DNA of 64,000 bases, taken from positions 1 through 64,000 of the forward strand of contig KQ965771.1 in assembly GCA_001574975.1 (NCBI GenBank). The letters run 5' to 3'. Each line of letters begins with the position of its first letter. Positions within the stretch are counted from its first letter, which is position 1. The position numbers were made by a program, and so were the translations under genes. Source of the stretch: Gonapodya prolifera JEL478 (Eukaryota > Monoblepharomycota > Monoblepharidomycetes > Monoblepharidales > Gonapodyaceae). Of this stretch, positions 23,544 through 34,911 are shown piece by piece. The notes below the pieces were generated by a model, which saw only the letters and a list, made by a program, of their open reading frames with translations, had not been told where the DNA came from and did not search any database.

Positions 23544-24029
23544 AATGGGGGGCTTCAAAATTGGAGATTATGCGAGTCCAAAAAGTTCGCAGAATAATTG
23601 CTTCCGACGACGCATAATTTATTCTGCGACTTTGGAGCCGCACAACGAAATTCGCATAATGCAGGACTCTGACCAACGGACGCTCTAGTTCATCAGATCA
23701 CCTCTTGTCTGCCAAATGTAAGTGCTAATTGTTTGTTTTGGAACTTGTAAGAGGTGGTTGGCGTTCTATACACTTCATCGTCTTGGCCACTTCCATGTCT
23801 CTGGACACTCGACTGCTGCACAAACTGGGCCTTCCTAACTACCGAGCGTCGAGAGCATCGTGGAAAATCGTGGAATGGTGTTAGAATGGTGGTTGAGGTG
23901 TAAATTTGTCATGGAATTAGCGATTCGAATTTTGAAACCCCCTTGCATAATAAAGTGCATAAAAGCCAGAATGACAGCATAATTTTTCGCATGATGCGGC
24001 CGCATAATCTCTAATTTTGAACCCCTCTA
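23544..24029. mobile_element. MITE-like non-autonomous DNA element with terminal inverted repeats
   Basis: Near-perfect inverted ends flank about 485 bp. The left end has TTCAAAATTGGAGATTATGCG (23554-23574) preceded by GGGGGG. The right end, reversed, has TTCAAAATTAGAGATTATGCG preceded by GAGGGG (23998-24029). Both sub-terminal regions also carry several GCATAA motifs. There is no coding capacity, and the element sits between the F-box/ankyrin pseudogene and Prp19. A TA lies just outside each end, so a TA target duplication is possible but weak. The superfamily cannot be set from one copy. Confidence 0.6.
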
Positions 24030-24176
24030 ATGTGCACGGGCCCTTTTGTCGCGATAGTTGTGCACACCTAAGAAGTGCGCAGTTGTCCATTCTGTAGCAC
24101 CAGCGGGATTCGTGCGCTGAAACCCGCAACACAAAAACACTCCACTCAGTTTTCCGTCTGCAATCGACACCACGAA

Positions 24177-26326
24177 ATGTTCTGCGGAAGTGCGTGCACT
24201 CACTGCTCAAAGCCTCCGTAATCTAACTCACGTCTTTTCTGGTGCTCTCGCAGTCTCGGGTGAGACCCCGCAGGAGCCCGTGCTCAACACAAAGAGCGGG
24301 CACGTCTACGAGAGGAGACTCGCAGAGAAGGTTGTCACGGACACGGGGAAGGATCCGGTCACCGGCGTGGACACGACGGTAGATGATTTGGTGGCAGTGA
24401 AGACGGGTGAGTGCGGTCGATGGCAGATGTTGGCGTTGGGGTGGGGTGCGTGGGTTGGTGGAAAGGGGTGTCGCGGGAAATGTTGATTGCAGGTTGGGGG
24501 TGCGAAGAGAAGCAAGGCGACATGAACAAAAGGGGCATTTAGTCGATGTCAGGTGTTGCGGCTTTTGGTGCAAAGGGTTCTCGGGGAGAGGGTATTCAAT
24601 ATGGGCAACTCGCCCTTCACTCACCACCCCACACCTCCAGCTCTCCCCCACACCCGTCCCCGCCCACCCACCGCCACATCTGTCCCATCCCTCCTCCATC
24701 TTCTCCAGTCCGAATGGGACTCTCTCATGGTCGAGACGCACTCGCTCAAGACGCAGCACGCCCAACTTCGCAAAGAACTCTCTGCGGCATTGTACGAGAA
24801 CGACGCCGCGCGGAGAGTCATTGCCCGTCTTGTCAAGGAGCGGGACGACGCGAGAAAGGCCCTCGCGACGGTCAAGGCCACGTTCCAGGCGGCTGGTGTC
24901 AGTGCGCAGCCGGCGGATGCAGGAGCCGGTGCAGGTTCGGATGCGATGGATGTGGATGACGGAGGGTTGTCGCAGGATATTATCGACAAGATGACAGAGA
25001 CGTCGACTGGGTACGTTCCGAGGTTGAGGGGGTTGGTGGGGCTGGGGTGGATGCGAAAGGCAGCGGTTTTGGAGAGGGATCCAGGGGACGGACACGAGGG
25101 ATCAAGATGGCGAGCATGGGTGGGGTTTACCTGCTGACTGACCCTGTCACTCCCACCAGCCTCTCCAAAACCCGCCGCAAGCGCAAACCTCCCGTGTCAG
25201 TCACCCCCTCGGACTCCCTGTCCTCTTACAAACTCCTCCCCTCCCTGCCCGCCCCCAAAGGCACCGCCTCCCCAGCAACATCCCTGGACGTGCTTCTCTC
25301 GGATTCTCTCTCCGTTACGACCCACGCGTCAGGTCTCGTGGCTGTGCACGACCTGTCCTCTCGCAAACTCGTCGGCCACTCGGCGGGTGCGCATGCGGGA
25401 GGTGCCACCACAGCGGCATGGAACGCAGCCATGAAGGAGCAAGGCGGACCGGCCTCATTCATCACAGGAGGCAAGGATGGCGCCGTGCGGATTTGGGAGG
25501 CTGAAGTCGAGACGAGCGGGGTTGCGGGCAAGTTCGCGATCAAGGACGTGCTCGGCGCTGGTGTGGCCGTCGGAGGCGTTACGGTGCATGCGAGTGGGGC
25601 GTACTGGGTCGCGGCAGGTGGTAAGGGGTGGGCGTTTGGTGATTACGGTGCGGGAAGAGTCGTGCGCAAGGTCAGGGCCGAGACCGGTGAGTTGTGCATC
25701 TGGTCCCATTTCGGCGTGGGAGATGTTTGCAAACAACGTGTCCATATACTTACGAATGTGCTTGCAATGCTCAACTCAAGACCTCACGTCGTCGCTCTTC
25801 CACCCGGACGGTCTCATCCTCGCCACACCCACTCCGAGCTCTGTCCTTCTGTGGGACGTCAAATCGTCCTCCATCGCCGCCACGTTCGACTCCCCCACAC
25901 TGGGTGCGCACGGGTCGCTCGCGTTCTCCGAGAACGGGTACCACCTGGCCACTCTGGGATCCGACGCTACTGTGCGCGTGTGGGATTTGAGAAAGCTTGC
26001 TGTCGGGAAGGAAGTTAAGATCGCAGGTGTGGGGAGCAACGGGATCGTCGCGTATGATTATTCGGGGCAGTATGCGGCTGTTGCGGGTGGTGGGGAAGTC
26101 AGGTGAGTGGTAGTCGTGCTGCGATCATGTGTTGGGCTAGCGTGTCACCTCGCGCACCGCCGTCCTACGTCGCAGAGTGTACGCAACCAAGGGATGGGAC
26201 GTGCTTGCAACCTACCGCCCAAGCTCGGGTTCCGACTTTGCTGGTGTGGGCTTCGGCACAGACGCAAAGTACGTCGTGGCCGTCGGAACCGATGGGGTGG
26301 TCAAAGTGTGGGCGGGGGATGACTGA
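24177..26326 (+). CDS. PRP19: Pre-mRNA-processing factor 19, U-box E3 ubiquitin ligase (Prp19)
   Basis: The core of the Prp19/NTC spliceosome activating complex and a U-box ubiquitin ligase. Exon 1 is only MFCG plus one base; joining over a short intron (GTGCGT...CGCAG) restores MFCGISGETPQEPVLNTKSG, the canonical Prp19 start. The U-box continues HVYERRLAEKVV and DPVTGVDTTVDDLVAVK. A central coiled coil (SLLHLLQSEWDSLMVETHSL, ENDAARRVIARLVKERDDA) is the tetramerisation region. The C-terminal WD40 propeller shows GGKDGAVRIWE, HPDGLILATPTPSSVLLWDV, LATLGSDATVRVWDLRKL and a last blade ending VVAVGTDGVVKVWAGDD at the TGA at 26324. Full length; introns near 24190, 24405, 25012, 25688 and 26102. 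Confidence 0.96.
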
Positions 26327-26494
26327 GGTGTGGGGGTGTAGGAGATGCGTGAGAGGATGGTGTTGGAGGGCGTGCTGTGGGGTTGAGCGGGCGGAGGGGA
26401 ATAAATGCGTCCGACAGATCCGTACGAGCCTTCTTATGAAGACACAGGTTGCACAATACAATCTATTCAGATCGGACTCTGCGTTTGTAATCGT

Positions 26495-29112
26495 CTATTC
26501 GGGTATCGTATTCTGCGTCCTCGCCTTGCCCGCCTGTGGGGTCACGTTGGACGACATCGCACTTGTCGCTTGCGTGTTACTTGAGGTGGGCAAACCGCTC
26601 GTATGATTACTGCTTATCGTCTTGCCACCGATGAGTGCGCGGTTCTCTGGTTGACGGAAAGAAATTCGTTGTGTGTGGTGTTGTAAGAATGGCGGCCACC
26701 ATGCAGGCACATCGAGAAACAAAGACTCACTCTTGATCGCATCCGAAAACGCCGTCAACATGGTCAAGAAGTGGCCTTGGATGTTTTGGATTTCGGTCAT
26801 GTGCGAGACTGACGTCTTCTGTAAGCTACCGTCGCGGACGAGCGAGAAGTCGAACTTGGTTGCTGGAGGGGGTGGAGGTCGGTATGTGTATACGTGCTGC
26901 CTGGGGTAGATGTAACAGCGGTGTGCGTACCTTTGTCCATGACGATGAGCATGAAGTGGAAGGGTCTGAGAATGGCGAACTCGGTGAAGGTGTAGCTGAG
27001 GGCGATCATAGCCAAGACAAGAACAACGGCTAGAGTTATGAGCATGCGCGACTCTAATTTTTGGGGATGCTAAAATCACATTGGATGTGTCCTTACCGAT
27101 GATGATGACGTTACGGCTCGTGGCGAGAAGTTGGTCCGCAAGGCGGTATTCTAATTGCATGGTGTCGGCCAGGTAATCTGACGCAGGCTAGTAGGATAAA
27201 GTAAAGCGAGTCAGTGCCAGATGTTCCAGTACTCAAAGGCCGCGCATTACCCACAGCACCGCTAACGATGAGCCACGTGTATCCATCCTTGGTATACTTG
27301 GTCATCTGGAACAAAAAGTCATTTGCGTAATATTGACCCTCGGCGGCGCGAGTTAGGTTGTTTCCTGAAGCCGAGTAGATGGTTCGAGCAGAGGTGTTGA
27401 AGAGAGGGTTGGCCTCGAAGGTGATGTCGAAGATGTTTCTGAGACTGTAAGAACCGTCGGCGTTTTGTTTGATCAGGGGCTTGAGAAGTTCAGAAGTTCG
27501 GTTTAGGTACCAAGCAAGACAAGTGGTCGGTCGCAAAAGGCGATGCAAACTTACCGAAATGCCAGTGTTCGTCATCACTCCGAGGCCCGTCATACCCAAA
27601 ATCTGTCCATTGAGCGTCAAGATGTAGTACAGAGTGTTTGGAGTACTGGTTGTCTTCAAGTCCTCGAGGATGGTAGTAAAGTGCAATGTACTGAAGAGCA
27701 CGATCCCGCATGCACGGAATGTGTTCGTCTGGTCCCAAATAGAATACGAGAGTGACTGAACAATCCGCACGGGGTCCAAATCGTTGCCAATGGTGAAGTA
27801 CGGGTCGACGAAGACGTATTTGTCTTATGGAAGTTGGTCAAAGTACCAGGGCCTATTACCGAGGTTGGAAGGAATCCGGCAAAAAAAAAGGTTACAGGTA
27901 GCATATAAACAATAAGATTGCATCTGGCTTACCTCTTCCACAATTGGAGATAAGGCACAGACTGTACATATCGACAGCAGTGAAACGTCGTATTGTCAAA
28001 TATGGCAAATTGTAAACCAGATGAAACTCACTTGCGAGTACAGAGAGTTGATACTCAAAGTGCCGCTTGCAGATTCTTGGAGCTTATACTGGACGGATCT
28101 TTGAGAACGGTGTGCGTGAATATGTGCTGGGACAGAAGGAAGACACTGTCATTCACCTGCCGTTCGTGGTGACATTTGGACACAATGTCGCACAAGTCCT
28201 GTTGTACGTCATGTACATTGAGAAGTAGAAAGATGGAGCTTTGAAAGCGTACTCGAGGTGAAATTCCATAGAGACGCACCAAAACACTTTCGACTTACTA
28301 GGTGACAGTGTCGTGGGGTACACAGGTCCAATTCCAAGCATTTCTTGAGTGTCGTTCATGTAGTACATGTAGTACTGGATCGTGACGTCCACGGCACGAA
28401 GATTCGTGTACATGTGCAATGTCATCGATCTGGAAATGGGGCCTTCGGTGAATCAACCAGAAATACACACAGAAAGTAGAAACCCACTCAAAATCGTCGT
28501 ACTTGACGACTCCCCGTGTAACAAGACCTTGTGTATTGCGAGCTAACTGCTCAATCTGAATTTTCACCGTGTTGACAGGTGAACGATGGGTTGTTACCGC
28601 GAACACGATTCCACGCATACTCACTTTATTCAAATACGTGTCTATATTCGTAGGATGTTGGTGGTCAGTCCCATGTTCAGCGACGTTATACTCAGCACTT
28701 ACCCATTTGCGTCCACACAGAACGCGATGCTCCTCCTTCCTGAATGACCCTTGCAAGGTCGGTAATACTTTTGGTTCCTGCGATGAGGAAGGATCAATAA
28801 AAGTCTTTGCGTTCATTACAAAGCGAACTACCTTGAGTGATTGCATCCGCATTCGACGAGCGAGTTGAAGTCACCGAGACAACCGTCAGACTTATGGCTA
28901 TGATCGCAACACTGCAGACGAGTGTCGAGTGTTACGGCGTTCTCCGTGACTTTCATTCGGATAACATACTCGAGGAATATCATCGCCGTGATAGCGATCC
29001 TAAGCGGGATGCTACATCTTCTCTTCGGACCGGCGGGCTTCTCGACGTCTTGACCCCCGCCCAGACTCTTCCCATCGTCCGATTTGCTGATGCTGGCTCC
29101 TGATGCGTCCAT
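26495..29112 (-). CDS. Cache-type receptor-like membrane protein with no visible effector domain
   Basis: At least nine exons. After a cytoplasmic lead rich in basic residues (GPKRRCSIPLRI), a first membrane segment (AITAMIFLDVAIIAISLTVV) appears only after removing an intron. A large extracellular region of about 500 residues has Cache-like features (YVFVDPYFTIGND, YYILTLNGQILGMTG, DGYTWLIVSGAV). A second membrane segment (AVVLVLAMIALSYTF) is followed by ILRPFHFML, KFDFSLVRDGSLQK and EIQNIQGHFLTMLTAFSDAIKKNRALI. That juxtamembrane block is what, in fungal and amoebal receptor cyclases, precedes the catalytic domain. Here the protein ends about 40 Ser/Thr-rich residues later at 26495. It may signal as a partner of another receptor, or be a receptor that lost its enzyme. 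The family is assigned by eye. Confidence 0.65.
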
Positions 29113-29513
29113 AATGGGACCGGTGACTGACCGACGGGATGTGACCCCGGGAGTGTGTTATATAATCGAACATCCAGGCAGCTTCGCAGCATCGGAGCAC
29201 CGGTCTACGGGTCCCGCATGTTCGACATTAGTGACGATCCCGCCTGCGAGTCGCTCTTCCGGTCAACCGTTCATTTCGTTCGCTGGGCGGCACGATCGGC
29301 GAGCGGAACAAACGCGCTGATGCCGCGTTTCCTGCATCAGAAGCGACTGGGAAGGTTCTCGGCAGAAAAAGACCGATGTAAGAACATCACTTTGTCTCAT
29401 CTTGGGTGCGATCGTGGAAGGATTTCCGAGAAGTGTTTTGGGAAATTGCTGCCAGTTAACATTCCACATACCCAGGCAAACAACCATTACTAAGCCGTCG
29501 GGAGTAATTGGAA
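29113..29513. promoter_or_regulatory. Upstream region of the Cache-type gene
   Basis: About 400 bp between two same-strand genes. It should hold the promoter of the Cache-type gene and the 3' end of the TLC-like gene. No gene or repeat is evident. Confidence 0.35.
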
Positions 29514-30614
29514 TTAAAGGCTCTTCTTGCTGACTTTGCGGTGCAAATTGAGCAAGAACACGCAATGGTAGATCTGAAGTGGCAGCATGACCAGTACTCC
29601 CATCACGGAGATTACATCGACTTGGTGAAGTAGGGCGCATTCCGTTAGCACACGTGTTGATTTAAATTTTCTATGTGGTGAAAAACTTACCAGAAAAGAA
29701 CACTGGCGTGCTCAGTGGCAACGAACGCAATTCAAACCACCAGACGTAAACGGGGTAGACGTGACATGGAATTTTAACGAGGGGGATCAGGTAGGTCACG
29801 AGTGCAAGGATCCTTGCTCCGCCTTGGGTGTTTGAGAACAAGCGATCTGGCGATGGAGTCAATGTAGTGGGTGAGTGAGAATACTCCGAGCACAGAGTCG
29901 ATAACCAAACATGGAATAACTTAGCTCACATACGAACAGTGCAAACTCGGAGAGTTGCGACATTGTGGCGTGAAATATTCCCACGTAGGCCCACCGGACC
30001 AGAGCGGGGACGATGACCGGTTCCGCGTGGACCAGCCACGAGCCGAGGAGGCAGATGAAAGCCGCAGAACCATGATGGAGGTTCTTTAATGTACACTGTC
30101 GGTCAGCTTGGTGCTTTAGAAATCGGTGCGAACGCGTCTGACGTACCGAAAGCGGACTCGCAGAGAGCCCAGATTTGATCATCTCCACCAGGTAGTGCGT
30201 GCCAGAGAAGATTCCTATCTGTCGCAAACTGGTAATCATCCAAGGCTTTGCGTTCTCCAAGAATATTTTACGGGAAAACGTGAGCTGCCACCAAAGAAGA
30301 ACAGTCATGACCAAGATCTGAAATCATTGCGTCGGGAGGTGCGCTAGTCTCTCTCGAAAGCAGGCTTTCCGAACCCACGCGTGGACACTCACATGATGAG
30401 CATTCCCAATAACTTTGTCTCTTTTCGCCTTATCCAACTGTCTCCATGCATGCGGCCACAACCTCGGGACAGCAATCTCCGAAGCTGTTTTGAGCACAAA
30501 ACTCAAAGCAAGAAACAGTGCTGTTGATTGTGGTGAAGATGCTACTTCAACCACGTAAGCGAGGGAGAAGAGTTGAGCGAGTGTGATCGGAAAGCCAACG
30601 GTTGCGTTCGTCAT
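29514..30614 (-). CDS. Multi-pass membrane protein, TLC-like
   Basis: Starts MTNATVGFPITLAQL at 30614. Exons join to a protein of about 280 aa with six or seven hydrophobic segments (FLALSFVLKTASEIAV, ILVMTVLLWWQLTF, HHGSAAFICLLGSWLV, RWAYVGIFHATMSQL, ARILALVTYLIPLVK, DVISVMGVLVMLPLQIYH). The tail IYHCVFLLNLHRKVSKKSL ends in lysines, an ER-retention-like feature. The order, the histidine pair NLHHGSAA after the third segment, and the LQIYHCVFLLN last helix resemble TRAM/LAG1/CLN8 proteins, which act in ceramide synthesis or lipid handling. The last intron (about 29620-29686) is set by the restored reading PVFFSVDVISVMG. The LAG1 catalytic motif of ceramide synthases is not evident, so it is not called a ceramide synthase. 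Confidence 0.6.
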
Positions 30615-31313
30615 GTCGATTGCTTGGCAAGATCGACTGTGTTTATGACTACGAAGTGAAGTTGCGATTCCGAAATTTCGCCACCAAAGCGAAGGCTGGG
30701 ATTTTCGGTCCCGCCTGGTTTGCCTGCGTGTATCCCATAACGATATGTTTTGCCTCCCAATATATGTGAACTGACCTGCCCTTTAATTCCCATCCTATAA
30801 TAATGAAGTTGAAACGGCAGCGCGAAGCCAGACAGGGGAACGGACAGCGATCAGCGATGCGAGAGAACATATTTGGTTGTGATGTGTTGTTGGACCGGTA
30901 CGAAACAGAGGAGCTGATGAACGCATCTCCTATCTCCTCCCTTTATTTCTCACCATCCTACCCAAATTTTTCTGCCAGCGTACTAATAACCTCTTCGAGT
31001 GTCTTTTTCCACAGCATTCTCTCAGTGGAGTGCGATCAGAGATGGATCATCAATTCACCCCGGATATGGGTTCGAAGTTGAGACCAAATGTTTTGGAGTT
31101 CATTTATAGGCGAGTATTACATAATGAAATCACTGCCACCTGCCACCATTACATTTCGTGGCAATTTCGCCTGGTTATAACAAACAGCAACCGTTCCAAG
31201 CTCACGTGAGCATCGCGCGCACCACCAACGATATCAACCTTCTCATAATCGAGGCACCTAGTGAGGTGGGGCTGCACCACAGGTTACGTTCATTTCAGTT
31301 TCACCTTTCCACC
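30615..31313. other. Intergenic stretch
   Basis: About 700 bp upstream of the TLC-like gene and downstream of the Cys-rich gene. Short frames exist on both strands, but none has protein-like character I can support. AT-rich around 30940-31160. Confidence 0.35.
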
Positions 31314-32078
31314 TTATCTCACACCAACGTCCAACTCACTAGCGGGCTCGACCACATTCTTGGCCTTGTCCCACTTCTCTCTAACAAACCGCTTTTGCTT
31401 GCGGCTCTGCGGCGGGCGGCGGCACGTGCACCCGTCGTCGACGTAGCCGGGGTTGCAGTTGTCGCAGCAGCCTTTGGTGAAGAGCGTGCAGCAGCTGTGG
31501 GGTGGGGGGTGGGGTTGGTAGTAGTTGAGAAATATGTGGAGAGTAGGCGAAGAAATATGAAGGGGGATATTCGAAACTCAACACTCACCATCCTTTGCCT
31601 GGGAGTATTCGGCGAGAGGATGCAGTGCGTCGAAAAGTTGCGTAAAGACGAGACGTAGAGAGTATAAGTGGGCTCATGCGCGAAGTAGTCCACATGGATC
31701 ATCACTCACCGTACACGTGAAGATCCAACCAGCACTGGACACCATCACCCCTCCATCCGGGCGGACACTTTTCAACACAATCTGAAACCGGTATCCGGTC
31801 GAGGGGTATAGTAAGCGGGTGATCCCCCATCGCGTAATTAACGGGACCCGTAACTCACAAAGCCCATCGTTATCATACTGAACCCCCGCAACAGTAGGGC
31901 AATTCGGCTTTATACAGTACCGCCTGTCCCACCGCTGTGGGTGACTTGCGGGGCAGGGCACTTTATCGGCGGCCTCGAGCGCGGCGTCCAGGATGACATC
32001 GACGAAGGCATGGGATTGGTGGACCGTCAGAGTGGCGATGGCGGCGATGAGGAGGAAAAGGGTGGTGAAGCGGGTCAT
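31314..32078 (-). CDS. Secreted cysteine-rich protein (unknown function)
   Basis: The N-terminus MTRFTTLFLLIAAIATLTVHQSHA is a good signal peptide. The mature part begins FVDVILDAALEAADKVPCPAS, has paired cysteines (RRYCIKPNCPTVAG, LCELRVPLITRW) and a beta-rich middle (STGYRFQIVLKSVRPDGGVMV, SAGWIFTCT). A last exon gives a dense cysteine cluster (CCTLFTKGCCDNCNPGYVDD, GCTCRRPP) and a basic tail RKQKRFVREKW, ending DVGVR at 31314. One or two introns lie between about 31720 and 31490; the small middle exon is not settled. Similar secreted Cys-rich proteins in chytrids act at the surface or on hosts, but nothing here shows which. It faces the hairpin repeat region. Confidence 0.6.
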
Positions 32079-32814
32079 TTTCGGTGTGGTTGGTTGAGGG
32101 AGGTGGCGTGGTTTTAATACCAAGTTCATGCCGGTCGGTCGGTAAAACTTGGGCTGGACATCAGGGACAGCAGACACCGCCTCTCGCCAGGGTTGGCGCC
32201 TGCTTCGACCGGCTGGAGCACATAAGCCCTGGCCAGAATTACGATATTTTCATCATACTGCTCAGTTTACACACGTCCAAGTGTCCAACTAGATCAGACC
32301 TCCAATAAGATGCTAGCGCTGCACTAAGGAGTCCCGTCGAACCAGTTCCACAAATGAATACTCAGATGGTGGTGAGTACGCTTATATAAACAAGATCGAG
32401 GTCCGCTCAGGCTGAAATTAGTGGTCACGTCACTTGTGTAAGTGCCTTGTCGGCCCACTACCCATACGTAGTCGGAGCCCCGACAAAAAGCATTCTGCGC
32501 TACCTTTGAAGCAAGAGTGAGAAGGTGTTGAGCGCTGACTCCGCAAACGCAAACTTATTGAGAAATTTGTGTCCCCGTCTCCGGGCTCCCCCGAAGCACC
32601 TGTTACCGGCACTCTGCACCCAACCATCTATCCCTAGTCGCACGTAGCAGGTTGAGTCACTACCGGCTGTCGAGCGCGTGCTCACGGGAAGTGAGAAATG
32701 AAAAGCGCGACCGCAGCATCCCTTGCATCCCCAACGCAAAACGCACGCAACGCACGCGGAGTCGCTGAGCCATTGCACGCTTCGGATAGATGCTGCGACC
32801 GGTGCGCTCTACGC
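32079..32814. other. Intergenic stretch upstream of the Cys-rich gene
   Basis: About 735 bp with no supported gene. GC content and CpG density rise from about 32500 onward, and strings such as GAGCGCTGACTCCGC (about 32529) already resemble parts of the hairpin repeat that follows. Confidence 0.4.
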
Positions 32815-32956
32815 CTGCGCCGTGGGGTTAGGCAAGTGATCCGCGAAGCGCGAATGGTACAAGGCGGAGCGACCCTAGGCCTAACCGACGCTAGGCGCTG
32901 ACCGAAGAGTCTGCCGGAGACGAATACCCCGCGAAGCGGAATGGGGCGGGGGGGGT
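32815..32956 (+). repeat. GC-rich hairpin repeat, copy 1
   Basis: This shares an ordered set of motifs with two clusters in introns near 45 kb: AGGCCTAA, a short hairpin, GGCGCTGACCGA, a linker with GTCTG, CCGGAGACGAAT, then a hairpin CCCCGCGAAGCGGAATGGGG. Its arms are self-complementary around GCGAAGC. This copy lies immediately upstream of the antiporter pseudogene, where the missing 5' part of that gene would be expected. No coding capacity. Confidence 0.65.
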
Positions 32957-32989
32957 GGGGCGGTGGGGGGAGGTTTTACGAGACACGAC

Positions 32990-34793
32990 GTGGGAGGGTG
33001 CGGTGGACATATTCGATCGCACGAACCACCAAGCCTCAGAGTTCACAATAATCCCCACCACCACGTTCCAGATGATCCGCCCCCTCCTCCGCTCAATCGC
33101 CAACCGCCGCTACCGCATCCACTCCATCGTACCTAGATGTGGAGGCGGTGTAGGGGAGGTAAGGATCGTGATGTTACATGGTGTCGTTTGAAACGAGGTA
33201 ATTATACTGTCCCGACACGTGCAGGTGAAGCCGGCAGGCGACGTCAAGGACGACGTATCAAAGTCAGACGCGGGTGCGAGCCCTCACGCCCGATGAAACC
33301 CTGGAAGCCTCTCCAAAGGACTCTGGTTCGACGACATGCCACCTTGAATCCTCCGCGACAGGGAGGTCCGACACTACCATTCCCCTATCGCCGCTATCGC
33401 GATACTTGACCGTCGGTATACTTTTCGACCGGACGGGATTGTTGGTCGACGAGGCAGACAAGGAAAATGAAAAACAGCATGTTGGGGATGGAGATCACGC
33501 GCCGGGCAAGGCTATGAGCGGGGATAAAGAGGAGCGTGAAGGTGATTTGGCGCATTTTGTGCAGGATGAGGTGAAGGAGGTTAAGGAGGAGGTGCTGGAA
33601 GTCGAGTCGGTGGGTGATCGAATATTCGCATCTTTATGTGGTCGTCAGCCGTGACTTTAAAACGACACCGTTTTGCCTCGCGCTGCACACCAAAATGTGC
33701 AGCTCAAAGTCGTCGGACAGCTCAACATCACTCTTCTCCTACTCATCGTTGCCGACGTGATCGTGTCGGGTAAGTTTACGTTCTCGTGTCGTCACTGCCC
33801 AAACTTGCGCGAATTGACTTCCGTACTCGCGCGCTCCAGGATACATGAAAAAAAAAATTCTCAAATTGCTATGTCACCGTGTGGAACAATCCCGGGCACG
33901 AGGCCATACACTCCTTAATCCGGCAACAAGCGAGTATAGTCACTGGTGCTATGGAGATATTGCAAGTGACCTTGTCTTGGCGATGATCGTTCTCACTGGG
34001 TGGAAACTGACCCCAAAGGCGAGGTTCGAGTAGAATGTGAGTGTGTCGTACGCGTCCCAGAAAGTCCCGGAGTGATTTAGTCAATTCAATGATTGCACAT
34101 GTCATCAGAACTTCTCGTGGGGACCCATTCGAGAAGTCGGTGAGTTTATAAAGTAACCGCAATGCAAGCGTACTAGTGCTGAGCGCACTCCTGCAGACAT
34201 TCTCTTCTTCGCATCTTCCTCACGCTCGTCCCCATTCTCCTCATCTTCTCGCTCGGCGAATCCGGCTCGCTCGGGTGGCTCGTGTCCGCCTTCACGACCC
34301 CGACCCACTACTTTTGGGCGTCAGGGAGGCCTTTCAGGCTTCTTCGATAATGCACCCACGTACGCGCTGTTCTTTGGCGAGGCTGGAAGTGATCCAGTGT
34401 ACTTGATGAATGAGGGGGAGGAAGGTGTTGACCGCTATCAACTGTGGGTCGGGTGAGTGAATGATTCTGCTTCGCAGGAAACACAATTGACGGCCACCAC
34501 GTGATCCTTCCGGGTACCACAGTGTTCATGGGAGCGAACATGTATATCGGTAATGCTCCGAATTTCCTGGTGAGAGGTATAGCACAGGAGAATGGGTTGC
34601 AGGTGAGTTCATTTTGGACCAGATGAAAGTCAGTGAGAATTGCGGCGCACTGCTGACGCGACACTGATGACGCGCTACTGTTGACACGATTAGCGACTCC
34701 TAGATGCCGAGCTTCTTCGCTTACATGCTGTGTGCTATTTGCATTCTGGGCCCGGTTTTTGTCGTGGACACTTTTATTTTCTTTTGGTCGTAA
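32990..34793 (+). pseudogene. Na+/H+ antiporter of the ion transporter (CitM/ArsB/NhaD) superfamily, decayed
   Basis: Exons spell a known permease type in order: FQMIRPLLRSIANRRYRIHS, LSRYLTVGILFDR, LKVVGQLNITLLLLIVADV, LAMIVLTGWKLTPKARFE, NFSWGPIREV, IFLTLVPILLIFSLGESG, HYFWASG, GLSGFFDNAPTYALFFGEAG, VLTAINCGSVFMGANMY, IGNAPNFLVRGIAQENGLQ and MPSFFAYMLCAICILGP. The DNAPT and IGNAPN motifs are hallmarks. It looks dead for two reasons. The first 100 or so residues are missing, where hairpin repeat copy 1 sits. At least three single-base frame changes break conserved blocks (near 34212, 34326 and 34420). The family is mostly bacterial, so transfer into the lineage is possible. Sequencing error could explain some of the breaks but not the lost 5' end. 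Confidence 0.7.
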
Positions 34794-34911
34794 TTCTATT
34801 TGAAAAATGTATCCTGACTTTACGCCTGCAACGTTGGCATAATAGAAAGGCAAACCGTGATTCCACTCCCGTAAATTATTGATGATAAGTGCGGCTTGAC
34901 CGTCACAAGAT

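Noticed and set aside
25047-26018. A 323-codon open frame over the Prp19 locus
   Set aside because: It reads the propeller exon correctly but then runs through an intron into a wrong frame; the spliced WD40 model explains the region better.
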